Part shown: positions 29,305 to 37,080 of the stretch, piece after piece
How the letters are laid out: each line of letters begins with the position of its first letter
Numbering within the stretch: the stretch's first letter is position 1
From: JAEUJM01 sp041908445
GTDB taxonomy: Bacteria; Actinomycetota; Acidimicrobiia; Acidimicrobiales; DATDAH01
NCBI GenBank assembly: GCA_041908445.1
Contig: JAYRFK010000010.1
Location: forward strand, 62,001 to 126,000
Length of the DNA stretch: 64,000 nucleotides
Reading direction: 5' to 3'
The notes under the pieces: model-generated
Told to the model about the DNA's origin: nothing
The model's database searches: none
Seen by the model: the letters and a program-made list of their open reading frames with translations, nothing else
Program-made: the position numbers and the translations under genes

Positions 29305-29844
29305 ATGACCGTGGGTGTCCCGGCGGCGGGCATCCGGGTGGGGCAGGGCTTCGACCTGCACCCTTTCCTCGGCGCCGACGAGGACCCAGGCGACCGGGTG
29401 CTCACCCTCGGGGGCGTGACCTTCGCGGGCGAGACCCCGCTGCGGGGCCACAGCGACGCCGACGCCGCCGCCCACGCCTGCGCCGACGCCCTGCTGGGCG
29501 CCGCCGGCCTCGGCGACATCGGTCAGCACTTCCCCGACACCGACCCGGCCTGGGCCGGCGCCGACAGCCTGCGCCTCCTCGCCGAGGTCGCGGATCGGGT
29601 GCGGGCCGCGGGCTGGCAGCCCGCCAACGTCGACTGCACGGTCGTGGCCGAGCGCCCCAAGCTGGCCCCGCACCGCGACGCCATGCAGGCCAACCTCACC
29701 GAGGCGGTCGGCGCCCCGGTCTCGGTCAAGGCCACCCGGGCCGAGGGCCTCGGCGCCGTCGGCCGGGTCGAGGGCATCGCCTGCTTCGCCGTCGCCCTCC
29801 TCGTGGCGGCCGACGCCGACGCCGACGCCGCGACCGACGCATGA
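29305..29844 (+). CDS. ispF: 2-C-methyl-D-erythritol 2,4-cyclodiphosphate synthase
   Basis: A 179-residue MEP-pathway enzyme forming the cyclodiphosphate from CDP-MEP. The metal ligands are D17 and H19 (GQGFDLHPF) and H49 (LRGHSDADAA). LGDIGQHFPDTDP and the C-terminal KATRAEGLGAVGRVEGIA are diagnostic. The ATG at 29305 follows AGGAG at normal distance. The C-terminus is a short Ala/Asp repeat. It lies in line after ispD; ispD and ispF are separate here, not fused. A strong hairpin follows 24 bp after the stop. Confidence 0.94.
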   Translation: MTVGVPAAGIRVGQGFDLHPFLGADEDPGDRVLTLGGVTFAGETPLRGHSDADAAAHACADALLGAAGLGDIGQHFPDTDPAWAGADSLRLLAEVADRVRAAGWQPANVDCTVVAERPKLAPHRDAMQANLTEAVGAPVSVKATRAEGLGAVGRVEGIACFAVALLVAADADADAATDA

Positions 29845-29868
29845 GCCACTCGACCCCGGATCTCTTGG

Positions 29869-29897
29869 TGAGAAACCCCCTGTCGGGGGGTTTCTCA
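29869..29897 (+). terminator. Perfect 12 bp hairpin between ispF and rlmB
   Basis: TGAGAAACCCCC (29869-29880) pairs exactly with GGGGGTTTCTCA (29886-29897) across a 5 nt loop. There is no following U-tract, so it may be a U-less terminator or an mRNA 3'-end stabiliser for the isp genes. Confidence 0.6.
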
Positions 29898-29923
29898 ACA
29901 GGAATTCCTGAAGGAGAGCAGCG

Positions 29924-30883
29924 ATGAGCCCGCCGAAGCAGGGTCGTGGAGGCCGCCGCTCGTCCTCCGGGTCGGGCGGCGGCCGTTCCGGTGGCGGCGG
30001 CCGGGGTGGGCCCAAGGGGCCGCCGCGCGGCCGCTCGAAGCCGGGCAGCCGGGGCGCGGATCGCAGCGGCGCCCGGGTCGGCGCCCCCAGCGCCCGCCCA
30101 CCGCGGGCCGGGGCCAAGGCGAAGTCCGACCGCGGCCTCGGCGGCGAGCAGGTCGAGGGCCGCCAGTCCGTCCGCGAGCTGCTGCTCGCCGGCCGGCGCA
30201 AGGCCCTCGAGGTCGTGTTCTCCTCGGGCCTCGACGACGCCCCCATCCTCGACGACATCATCGACCTCGCCGACGAGAACAAGGTGCCGATGCGGGAGAT
30301 CTCCCGCGGCAAGTTCGACGCCCTCACCCGCACCGAGTCGTCCCAGGGTGTGCTGGCCATGGCCCAGCCCGTCCCCGAGCACGACCTCGACGACCTGGCC
30401 CGGGCCGTCGATCCGGTCACCGGCCAGAACCCGTTCCTGCTGCTGGTCGACGGCGTCACCGACCCCGGCAACCTCGGCGCCCTGCTGCGCTCGGCGGAGT
30501 GCGCCGGCGTCACCGGTGTGATCCTGCCCAAGCACCGGGCCGTCCACCTCTCGCCCACGGTCACCAAGGCCGCCGCGGGCGCCATCGAGCACCTGCCCAT
30601 GGGCCTCGTCGCCGGCCTCCCCGCGGCCATCACCCGGCTCCGCGAGCTCGGCGTGTGGGTGGTCGGCCTCGACGGCGCCGCCGACGACTCGCTGTTCGAC
30701 CTCAACCTCGCCACCGAGCCCGTGGCCCTCGTCATGGGCAGCGAGGGCAAGGGCCTGTCCCGCCTGGTGGCCCAGCGCTGCGACTCGGTGGTGTCGATCC
30801 CGCTCCGCGGCGCCCTCGGCTCGCTGAACGTCAGCGCCGCCGGCACCCTCGCCTGCTACGAGGTCGCCCGCCGGCGCCGCTGA
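29924..30883 (+). CDS. rlmB: 23S rRNA (guanosine-2'-O-)-methyltransferase RlmB / TrmH family
   Basis: A 319-residue SPOUT-class RNA 2'-O-ribose methyltransferase. Residues 1-70 are a Gly/Arg/Ser-rich basic tail, then come the substrate-binding domain (EGRQSVRELL) and the knotted SPOUT fold with DGVTDPGNLGALLRSAE, MGSEGKGLS and the C-terminal SLNVSAAGTLACYE. It probably methylates 23S rRNA G2251 as RlmB does; a TrmH-type tRNA target cannot be excluded. AAGGAG precedes the ATG at 29924. In many actinobacteria cysS lies between ispF and rlmB; it is absent here. Confidence 0.88.
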   Translation: MSPPKQGRGGRRSSSGSGGGRSGGGGRGGPKGPPRGRSKPGSRGADRSGARVGAPSARPPRAGAKAKSDRGLGGEQVEGRQSVRELLLAGRRKALEVVFSSGLDDAPILDDIIDLADENKVPMREISRGKFDALTRTESSQGVLAMAQPVPEHDLDDLARAVDPVTGQNPFLLLVDGVTDPGNLGALLRSAECAGVTGVILPKHRAVHLSPTVTKAAAGAIEHLPMGLVAGLPAAITRLRELGVWVVGLDGAADDSLFDLNLATEPVALVMGSEGKGLSRLVAQRCDSVVSIPLRGALGSLNVSAAGTLACYEVARRRR

Positions 30884-30900
30884 CCGCCTCGCTTCCCCCC

Positions 30901-30948
30901 TTCTGGTCACGAATTCGCGGCGCAGATGTCGCGTTCGCGTGACCAGAA
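30901..30948. terminator. Bidirectional hairpin between convergent genes
   Basis: TTCTGGTCACG (30901-30911) pairs exactly with CGTGACCAGAA (30938-30948), with an additional inner CGCG pairing. It lies between the rlmB stop and the stop of the convergent CoxL-like gene. Position and symmetry fit a two-way terminator without a U-tract. Confidence 0.6.
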
Positions 30949-30961
30949 CGGGTGTGGTGGT

Positions 30962-33241
30962 TCAGCCGGCGGCGTCGGCGAGGGCCCGCCACACCCGCTC
31001 GGGCGTGCAGGGCATGTCGACGTGGCGCACGCCCAGGTGGGCGAGGGCGTCGACGACCGCGTTCTGCACCGCCGGCGTGGCCCCGATGGTGCCGGACTCG
31101 CCGATGCCCTTGGCCCCGAGCTCGTTGTAGGGCGTCGGGGTCTCCATGGGGATGCGCTCGAAGAGCGGCAGCTCGGTGGCGGTGATGATCGGGTAGTCCA
31201 TGAACGTCGTGGTCAGCGGGTTGCCGTCCTCGTCGTAGCGGATCTCCTCCATCAGGGCCTGGGCCGCGCCCTGGGCGAGGCCGCCGTGCACCTGGCCGTC
31301 GGCCAGCAAGGGGTTGAGGATGGTGCCGGCGTCGTCCACCGCCACGAGGCGGACCAGCTCGACCATGCCGGTCTCGGTGTCGACCTCGACGACGGCGACG
31401 TGGGCGCCGAAGGGGAACGTCGGTCCCGGCGCGGTGAAGTCGGACACGCCGACGATGGGCGTGGCGTCGGCCACGGCCTTCGCCGCCACCTCGTCCCAGC
31501 CCACCGACACCGCGGGCACGCCGGCCACGTGGAAGCGGCGGCGACCGTCGTCGCCGGGCTCGCCCAGCACGAGGTCGTCGGGGTTGGCCTCGAGCAGGTC
31601 GGCGGCGGCCTCCCGGGCGAGGTCCTCGAGCTTGCCGGCGGCGTCGTGGATGGCCGAGCCGGCGATCTGGGCCGATCGGGAGCCGCCCGTCACCGAGCCG
31701 CTGGGGATCTCGTCGGTGTCGCCGAAGATGACCTCGACGGCGTCGATGGGCACGCCGAGGCGGTCGGCCACGAGCATGGCCCACGCCGTCTTGTGGCCCT
31801 GGCCGTAGGGGCTCGAGCCGGTGCGGGCGAGGAAGGTGCCGTCGGCGCGGAGCTCGACCGAGCCGAACTCCGAGCCGCCGCCGAGGGCGGTGATCTCCAC
31901 GTACACGGCCAGCCCGATGCCCAGGGCCCGGGTCGAGCCCGCCGCCCGGCGCTCGGCCTGCGCCGCCCGCAGCTCGTCGTAGCCGGCCGACTCCAGCACG
32001 AGGTCGAGCGCGGCGCGGTAGGCGCCGACGTCGTAGGTGGCGCCGCCGGGCGTGGTGTACGGGAAGACGTCGTCGCCGAGCAGGTTGCGGCGCCGCACCT
32101 CGGCGGGGTCCATGCCGATCTCGCCGGCGAAGACGTCGATGGCCCGCTCGATGGCGGCGGCGGCCTCGGGGCGGCCGGCGCCCCGGAAGGCGACGGTGGG
32201 GGTGGTGTTGGTGACGACCGACTCGCAGGCGAAGCCGGCGTTGGTGATGTCGTAGACGCCGGTGGTCATCATGCGGGTCATGAAGGGCAGGACCGCGCCC
32301 ATCATCGGGTAGGCGCCCGAGTCCTGCACGACGTGCAGCGCGTAGGCGGTGACCTTGCCGTCGCGGGTGCCGCCGATGCGGACGTCCTGGATCTGGCCGC
32401 GGCCGTGGCCGAGGTTGACCATCGACTCGGAGCGGGTCTCGGTCCACTTCACGGGTCGGCCGAGGCGCTTGGCGATGGGGCCGAGGAGGAGGTCCTCGGG
32501 GTACGGGCTCGACTTCGAGCCGAAGCTGCCGCCCACGTCGGGGGTGATGACCCGCACCTGGCTCTCCTCGAGGCCGAGCACCTTGGCCACGCCCTCGCGG
32601 ATGGGGTGCGCCCCCTGGTTGCTGGAGTGCACGACGAGACGGCCGTCGTCGTCCCAGTGGGCGGCGGCCGACCGGGGCTCGATCGGGCAAGGAGCCATGC
32701 GCTGGTTGATGATGCGCTGCTCGACCACGACCTCGCAGCCGGAGAAGTCGGCGGACATGCCGCTGTCGTCCATGGCCATCACGATCTGGCTCTCGGCGGC
32801 GGGGAAGAGGGGGTGGTCGGTGGCCGCCGCGGTCTCGGGGTCGATGACCGCCTCGAGCGGGTCGTAGTCGACGATGACGAGCTCGGCGGCGTCGGTGGCC
32901 TGGGCCCGGGTCTCGGCGACCACCGCGGCGATGGGCTCGCCGACGTAGCGCACGACGTCGCGGGCGAGGAGGGGCCGCAGCATGGCCTGGTTCAGGAGGA
33001 ACATCGACGGGGGCTGGTCGGGGATCTCGAGGTCGTCGACGGTGAGGACCGCGAGCACGCCCGGCATCGCCGCGGCCTCGCTGGTGTCCACCTCGAGCAG
33101 GCGGGCCGACGCCATGGTCGAGCGCACGTAGACCACGTGCGCGGGCTCGCCCGGCAGCTCGACGTCGTCGACGTAGGTGCCGCCCGTCGTGAGGAAGGCG
33201 GGGTCCTCGGTGCGCAGCACCCGGTTCCCGAGAATGGACAT
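30962..33241 (-). CDS. Xanthine dehydrogenase/CoxL-family molybdopterin subunit (orphan)
   Basis: A 759-residue large subunit of a molybdenum hydroxylase. The N-terminal a/b-hammerhead domain (about 10-120) is followed by two molybdopterin-binding domains with GGSFGSK, the loop VAFRGAGRPEA (about 355) and the catalytic Glu in GIGESG (about 715). True form I CO dehydrogenase has AYRCSFR at the active loop; this is the form II-type AYRGAGR loop, whose substrate is usually unknown. The usual FAD (CoxM) and 2Fe-2S (CoxS) genes are not adjacent. The ATG at 33241 is preceded by GGAGGAGG at slightly long spacing; a GTG at 33268 is possible. Confidence 0.85.
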   Translation of the reverse strand: MSILGNRVLRTEDPAFLTTGGTYVDDVELPGEPAHVVYVRSTMASARLLEVDTSEAAAMPGVLAVLTVDDLEIPDQPPSMFLLNQAMLRPLLARDVVRYVGEPIAAVVAETRAQATDAAELVIVDYDPLEAVIDPETAAATDHPLFPAAESQIVMAMDDSGMSADFSGCEVVVEQRIINQRMAPCPIEPRSAAAHWDDDGRLVVHSSNQGAHPIREGVAKVLGLEESQVRVITPDVGGSFGSKSSPYPEDLLLGPIAKRLGRPVKWTETRSESMVNLGHGRGQIQDVRIGGTRDGKVTAYALHVVQDSGAYPMMGAVLPFMTRMMTTGVYDITNAGFACESVVTNTTPTVAFRGAGRPEAAAAIERAIDVFAGEIGMDPAEVRRRNLLGDDVFPYTTPGGATYDVGAYRAALDLVLESAGYDELRAAQAERRAAGSTRALGIGLAVYVEITALGGGSEFGSVELRADGTFLARTGSSPYGQGHKTAWAMLVADRLGVPIDAVEVIFGDTDEIPSGSVTGGSRSAQIAGSAIHDAAGKLEDLAREAAADLLEANPDDLVLGEPGDDGRRRFHVAGVPAVSVGWDEVAAKAVADATPIVGVSDFTAPGPTFPFGAHVAVVEVDTETGMVELVRLVAVDDAGTILNPLLADGQVHGGLAQGAAQALMEEIRYDEDGNPLTTTFMDYPIITATELPLFERIPMETPTPYNELGAKGIGESGTIGATPAVQNAVVDALAHLGVRHVDMPCTPERVWRALADAAG

Positions 33242-33353
33242 GTCGCTATGTGCCTCCTCCGTCGACACCCCTTCGGGATCCGGTTCGCCGGATGCCGCTG
33301 CTCCGCTCCGCTGCGCAGCCTCGAGAGGTCACACCCCGAAGCTAGCCCTCGCC

Positions 33354-34943
33354 TCAGCCGGTGGCCTGCAGCGCGTCGGTGGGCGTGACCCGCACCTCGT
33401 AGGCGCCCCGGACCGGCACCTCGACGCGGTAGCCGCCCGTCCCCGCGGTGACGGTGGCGGCGGCGCCGTCGGACGCGGACACGAGGGGCACGCCCAGGTC
33501 GCGGTCGGGCACCCACAGGACGAGGGTGCCCTCGCCCTCCCCCCGGACGCGGGCGGCGCCGGTGGCGGCGTCGTTGCGCAGCCGGGTCAGCCGACCGGGC
33601 GCCGCGCGGGGATAGGTGCGGGAGAGCGTGGTGGCCCACGGCTGGGTCAGGCCGAGGTCCTCCCCGTCGGGGCAGGACGTGCGGTGCAGGTGCACGAGCA
33701 CGTCGGGCGGCTCGTAGCCAGGCGGGTCGCCCAGCGAGTGGGGGTCGCCGCAGGCCTGGCGCCACTGCCACCAGGCGCCACCGACGAGGTGGCGGTCCTC
33801 CTGGCGGCCGTACTCCTGGACGAGGCCGGCCTGCTCGTCGGGGTCGCCGAACCAGCCGTACTCGCCCACCCAGAACGTGCTGCCGAGGGACGCGGCCCTG
33901 GCCGCGGCGTGGTCGAACCCCTCGGCGATGGTGACGGTGGGGGCCGAGATCGACTCGGCGTAAAGGTGCGGCGAGAACACGACGTCGGGATCGTCGGTGA
34001 AGTCGGTGGGGACGGGGGCGTCGCCCAGGCCCGACCAGAGGATGACGGGCTCGACGAAGACGAGGTGGGGGACGTCGGCGCCGGCGGTGGCCTCCCCCCG
34101 TCGGACCGCCTCGATGGCGCGGCCGTAGAACTCGCCGAGCGCGGCGTTGGTGCCGTCGACCCCGGGGCCGAAGCCCGGCTCGTTGAGCAGGTCGTAGCCG
34201 GCGATGGCGGGGTCGGCGCCGAACTCCTCGCCGAGGCGCTCCCACACGTCGACGAGGTGGTCCTGGATGCCGTCGGCGTTCGCCCAGAAGTTGTTCCAGG
34301 CGGCGACCACGGCGCCGGCGCTCTCGCGCCCGCCGGTGTCCGAGGTGCAGGTCGAGGCGCCGTCGGTGAGCGTCGCCCACTCGGGGGCGCCGTCCCACCC
34401 GCGGCCGGGGGACTGGCCGGCGGGGCACGTCGTGCCCTCGGGGCTGGCCACGTACTTGGAATAGGCGTCCTGGTGGACGTCGAGCACGGTGTAGAGGCCC
34501 TGGTCGGCGGCGGCGTCGACCGCGTCGTGGACCTGGGCGAGGTAGTCGGCGTCGATCTCGCCCGGCTCGGGCTCGAGGCGGGACCAGCTGAGCAGCAGGC
34601 GCACGACGTCGAAGCCGAGCGTGGCCATCTCGGCGAACTCGCCCTCGTCGTAGGCGATGTTGGGATCGAGGTCGGGGTTGGCCTGGCCGTAGTCGGCGAG
34701 GGTGTTGAGGTTCACGCCGCGCAGCAGCACCTGGCGCCCGTCGGCGTCGACGATGCGGGGGTGCGCACCACCCTCGAGGCGCAGCGGCGAGAGGTCGTCG
34801 GCGCCGAAGGCGGACCCGTCCACGCGGGCGACCGTCGTCTCCGTGGTGGCTCCGTCGTCCCCGCCCGACGAGCACGCACCGGCCAGGAGCGCGACGGCGA
34901 GGAGCAGGGCGGGGAGGAGGACGGGCCGACGCATCGCCCTCAT
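33354..34943 (-). CDS. GH5-family glycoside hydrolase lipoprotein (endoglycoceramidase-like)
   Basis: A 529-residue exported enzyme. The signal sequence ends in the lipobox LLAGACSS (Cys about 24). The (beta/alpha)8 domain has the acid/base Glu in YDLLNEPGFG (about 255) and the nucleophile Glu in FWVGEYGWFG (about 358), the GH5 pair. RGVNLNTLADY and LDVHQDAYSKY resemble bacterial endoglycoceramidases and related GH5 enzymes acting on glycolipids. A beta-rich C-terminal domain (about 440-529) follows. The ATG at 34943 has GGGGAGGTG upstream. It is divergent from the acyltransferase gene. Substrate is inferred only at family level. Confidence 0.83.
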   Translation of the reverse strand: MRAMRRPVLLPALLLAVALLAGACSSGGDDGATTETTVARVDGSAFGADDLSPLRLEGGAHPRIVDADGRQVLLRGVNLNTLADYGQANPDLDPNIAYDEGEFAEMATLGFDVVRLLLSWSRLEPEPGEIDADYLAQVHDAVDAAADQGLYTVLDVHQDAYSKYVASPEGTTCPAGQSPGRGWDGAPEWATLTDGASTCTSDTGGRESAGAVVAAWNNFWANADGIQDHLVDVWERLGEEFGADPAIAGYDLLNEPGFGPGVDGTNAALGEFYGRAIEAVRRGEATAGADVPHLVFVEPVILWSGLGDAPVPTDFTDDPDVVFSPHLYAESISAPTVTIAEGFDHAAARAASLGSTFWVGEYGWFGDPDEQAGLVQEYGRQEDRHLVGGAWWQWRQACGDPHSLGDPPGYEPPDVLVHLHRTSCPDGEDLGLTQPWATTLSRTYPRAAPGRLTRLRNDAATGAARVRGEGEGTLVLWVPDRDLGVPLVSASDGAAATVTAGTGGYRVEVPVRGAYEVRVTPTDALQATG

Positions 34944-35001
34944 CGTGGCACCTCCCCGGCGCGGCCCCCGGTCGCCGCCCGGGTCACCGGGGGACCGCCA
35001 C

Positions 35002-35007
35002 TAGCGT
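35002..35007 (+). promoter_or_regulatory. Candidate -10 element, leaderless acyltransferase
   Basis: TAGCGT ends six nt before the GTG at 35014; no Shine-Dalgarno sequence is present. Confidence 0.45.
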
Positions 35008-35013
35008 GCCGCC

Positions 35014-37053
35014 GTGCGGTACCGGCCCGAGATCGACGGGGTCCGGGCGCTGGCGGTCGTGGCCGTGGTGGCGTACCACGCCGGGGTCCCGGGGTTCGGC
35101 GGCGGGTTCGTCGGCGTCGACGTCTTCTTCGTCATCTCGGGGTTCCTCATCACCGGGCTGCTCGCCGGCGAGCTGGAGCGTTCGGGCCGCCTGTCCCTCG
35201 CCGGGTTCTACGGGCGGCGGGCCCGCCGACTCCTGCCCGTAGCGGCCGTGGTCACGGTGGCGACCGTGGTGGTCGGCTGGTGGGTGCTGTCCCCGCTCGA
35301 CCGGCCCGACCTGAGCCTCGACGCCCTCGCCACCTCGACCTACACCATCAACCTGCGCCTGGCCGCCCAGCACCTCGACTACCTGCGCAGCGACCTCGCG
35401 CCGTCCGCCTTCCAGCAGTTCTGGTCGCTGGCGGTCGAGGAGCAGTTCTACCTGGTGTGGCCGCTGCTGCTGCTGGCCTCGCTGCGGGGCCGGGACCGGC
35501 GCCGCCGGGCGGCCGTGGTGGTCGGCGCGATCGTGGCCGTGTCGTTCGCGATCTGCCTCTGGTGGGTGGCCGCCGCCCCCGAATGGGCCTTCTTCGCCCT
35601 GCCCGCCCGGGCCTGGCAGCTCGGGCTCGGCGCGCTGCTGGCCCTCGGGTGGTCCCGGGTGGAGCGCGTCGACGGGCGCGCTCGGCGGGCGGGACAGGTG
35701 GCCGGCCTCGTGCTGATCGCCGCCGCGGTGGTGGGCGCCGGCCGCACCGGTGGCTGGCCGGGCCCGTGGGCGCTCGTGCCCACCCTCGGCGCCGTGCTCG
35801 TGCTGGCCGGGCCCAGCGAGGCGCCCGGCTGGCTCCGCGCCCGGCCCCTCACCTGGGTGGGGGAGCGCTCGTACTCCTGGTACCTCTGGCACTGGCCGGC
35901 GATGGTCCTGCTGGCCGCCGCCCTCGACCGGTCGATCGGCGGGGCGCCGGCGGTGCTCGCCGGCGTGGCCACCCTCGGCCTCGCCCACCTGACCTACGCG
36001 GCTCTGGAGCAGCCGGTCCGGCGGGCGCCGCGGCTGGTGGCCTCGCCCCGGGCCAGCGTCGCCCTGGGGCTCACGGTCACCGTCGTGCTGGCCCTGGCGT
36101 TCGCCGGCATCCACGAGCGCGACCCCGGCGTGCAGGGGACGGGGGTCGCGGCGCCCGAGCCGGCGGCGGCGATCGACGCCGCCCGCCTCGACGCGGCCGC
36201 GGCCGCGACGGCGGTGCCGGCGAACCTCACCCCACCCCTCGACGAGGCCCGTGACGACGTGCCGGTCGTGTTCTCCGACGGCTGCAACGGCGACCTCGGC
36301 GCCACCCCGGTGGACGACGCCCGCATCGGGCGCTGCACCTACGGCGACCCCGACGGTGACCGCACGGTGGTGCTCGTCGGTGACTCCCACGCGGCCCAGT
36401 GGGTGCCGGCCCTGGTCCCACTCGCCGAGGCGGCCGGCACCCGCCTCGTGGTCCTCACCAAGTCGGCGTGCCCGATCGCCGACCTGACCGTCGACAACCG
36501 GTTGCTGGGCCGGGCCTACACCGAGTGCGACGACTGGCGCGACGAGGTCGTCGCGGCGCTGGACCGGCTCGACCCCGATCTCGTTCTCGCCGCGAGCACC
36601 TCGCACTACGACGCCACCGCCCCCGGCGGCGGTCCCGTCGACAGCGACGACTGGGCCGCCGGCCTCGCCGGCACCCTTGCGACCTTCGCCGACACCGCGC
36701 CCACGGTCCTCCTGGGCGACACGCCCTACCCCGCCGGCGACGTCCCCGCCTGCCTGGCCGAGCACCTCGCCGATGCCGCCGCCTGCACGCTCACCCGGGG
36801 CCAGGTGCCGTTCGACTACGCCCGGGTCGAGGCGGACGCCGCCGCGAGCGCGGGCACGCCCCTCGTCCCGATGGTCGACCTCGCTTGCGGGACGCAGGCG
36901 TGCCCGGTCGTGGTGGGCCGCTACCTCGTCTACCGGGATGCCAGCCACCTGGCCACGCCCTACGTCGAGCGCCTGGCTCCACAGGTCGCGGCCCTGGTGG
37001 AGGCCGGCGCCGCACGGGCGGGGGCGACGCCGGGGCTCCTCGGCGTGGGCTGA
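35014..37053 (+). CDS. Acyltransferase-3 / SGNH two-domain O-acetyltransferase (OafA/YrhL type)
   Basis: A 679-residue membrane protein. The N-terminal acyltransferase-3 domain (about 1-370, ten or so helices) starts with RYRPEIDGVRALAVVAVVAYH and contains FFVISGFLITGLL and FWSLAVEEQFYLVWPLL. The extracytoplasmic SGNH domain (about 400-670) has the nucleophile in GDSHAAQW (about S458) and the DxxH pair in DASHL (about 642). Such proteins transfer acyl groups to cell-surface glycans, peptidoglycan or exported metabolites. The acceptor here is unknown. It is divergent from the GH5 lipoprotein, 70 bp apart. Confidence 0.9.
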   Translation: MRYRPEIDGVRALAVVAVVAYHAGVPGFGGGFVGVDVFFVISGFLITGLLAGELERSGRLSLAGFYGRRARRLLPVAAVVTVATVVVGWWVLSPLDRPDLSLDALATSTYTINLRLAAQHLDYLRSDLAPSAFQQFWSLAVEEQFYLVWPLLLLASLRGRDRRRRAAVVVGAIVAVSFAICLWWVAAAPEWAFFALPARAWQLGLGALLALGWSRVERVDGRARRAGQVAGLVLIAAAVVGAGRTGGWPGPWALVPTLGAVLVLAGPSEAPGWLRARPLTWVGERSYSWYLWHWPAMVLLAAALDRSIGGAPAVLAGVATLGLAHLTYAALEQPVRRAPRLVASPRASVALGLTVTVVLALAFAGIHERDPGVQGTGVAAPEPAAAIDAARLDAAAAATAVPANLTPPLDEARDDVPVVFSDGCNGDLGATPVDDARIGRCTYGDPDGDRTVVLVGDSHAAQWVPALVPLAEAAGTRLVVLTKSACPIADLTVDNRLLGRAYTECDDWRDEVVAALDRLDPDLVLAASTSHYDATAPGGGPVDSDDWAAGLAGTLATFADTAPTVLLGDTPYPAGDVPACLAEHLADAAACTLTRGQVPFDYARVEADAAASAGTPLVPMVDLACGTQACPVVVGRYLVYRDASHLATPYVERLAPQVAALVEAGAARAGATPGLLGVG

Positions 37054-37080
37054 CCGCCCGATGCGCCGGCGGTGACCCGA

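Noticed and set aside
30926..33388. Plus-strand open frame of 820 codons opposite the CoxL-like gene
   Set aside because: Low-complexity shadow; molybdopterin motifs are on the minus strand.
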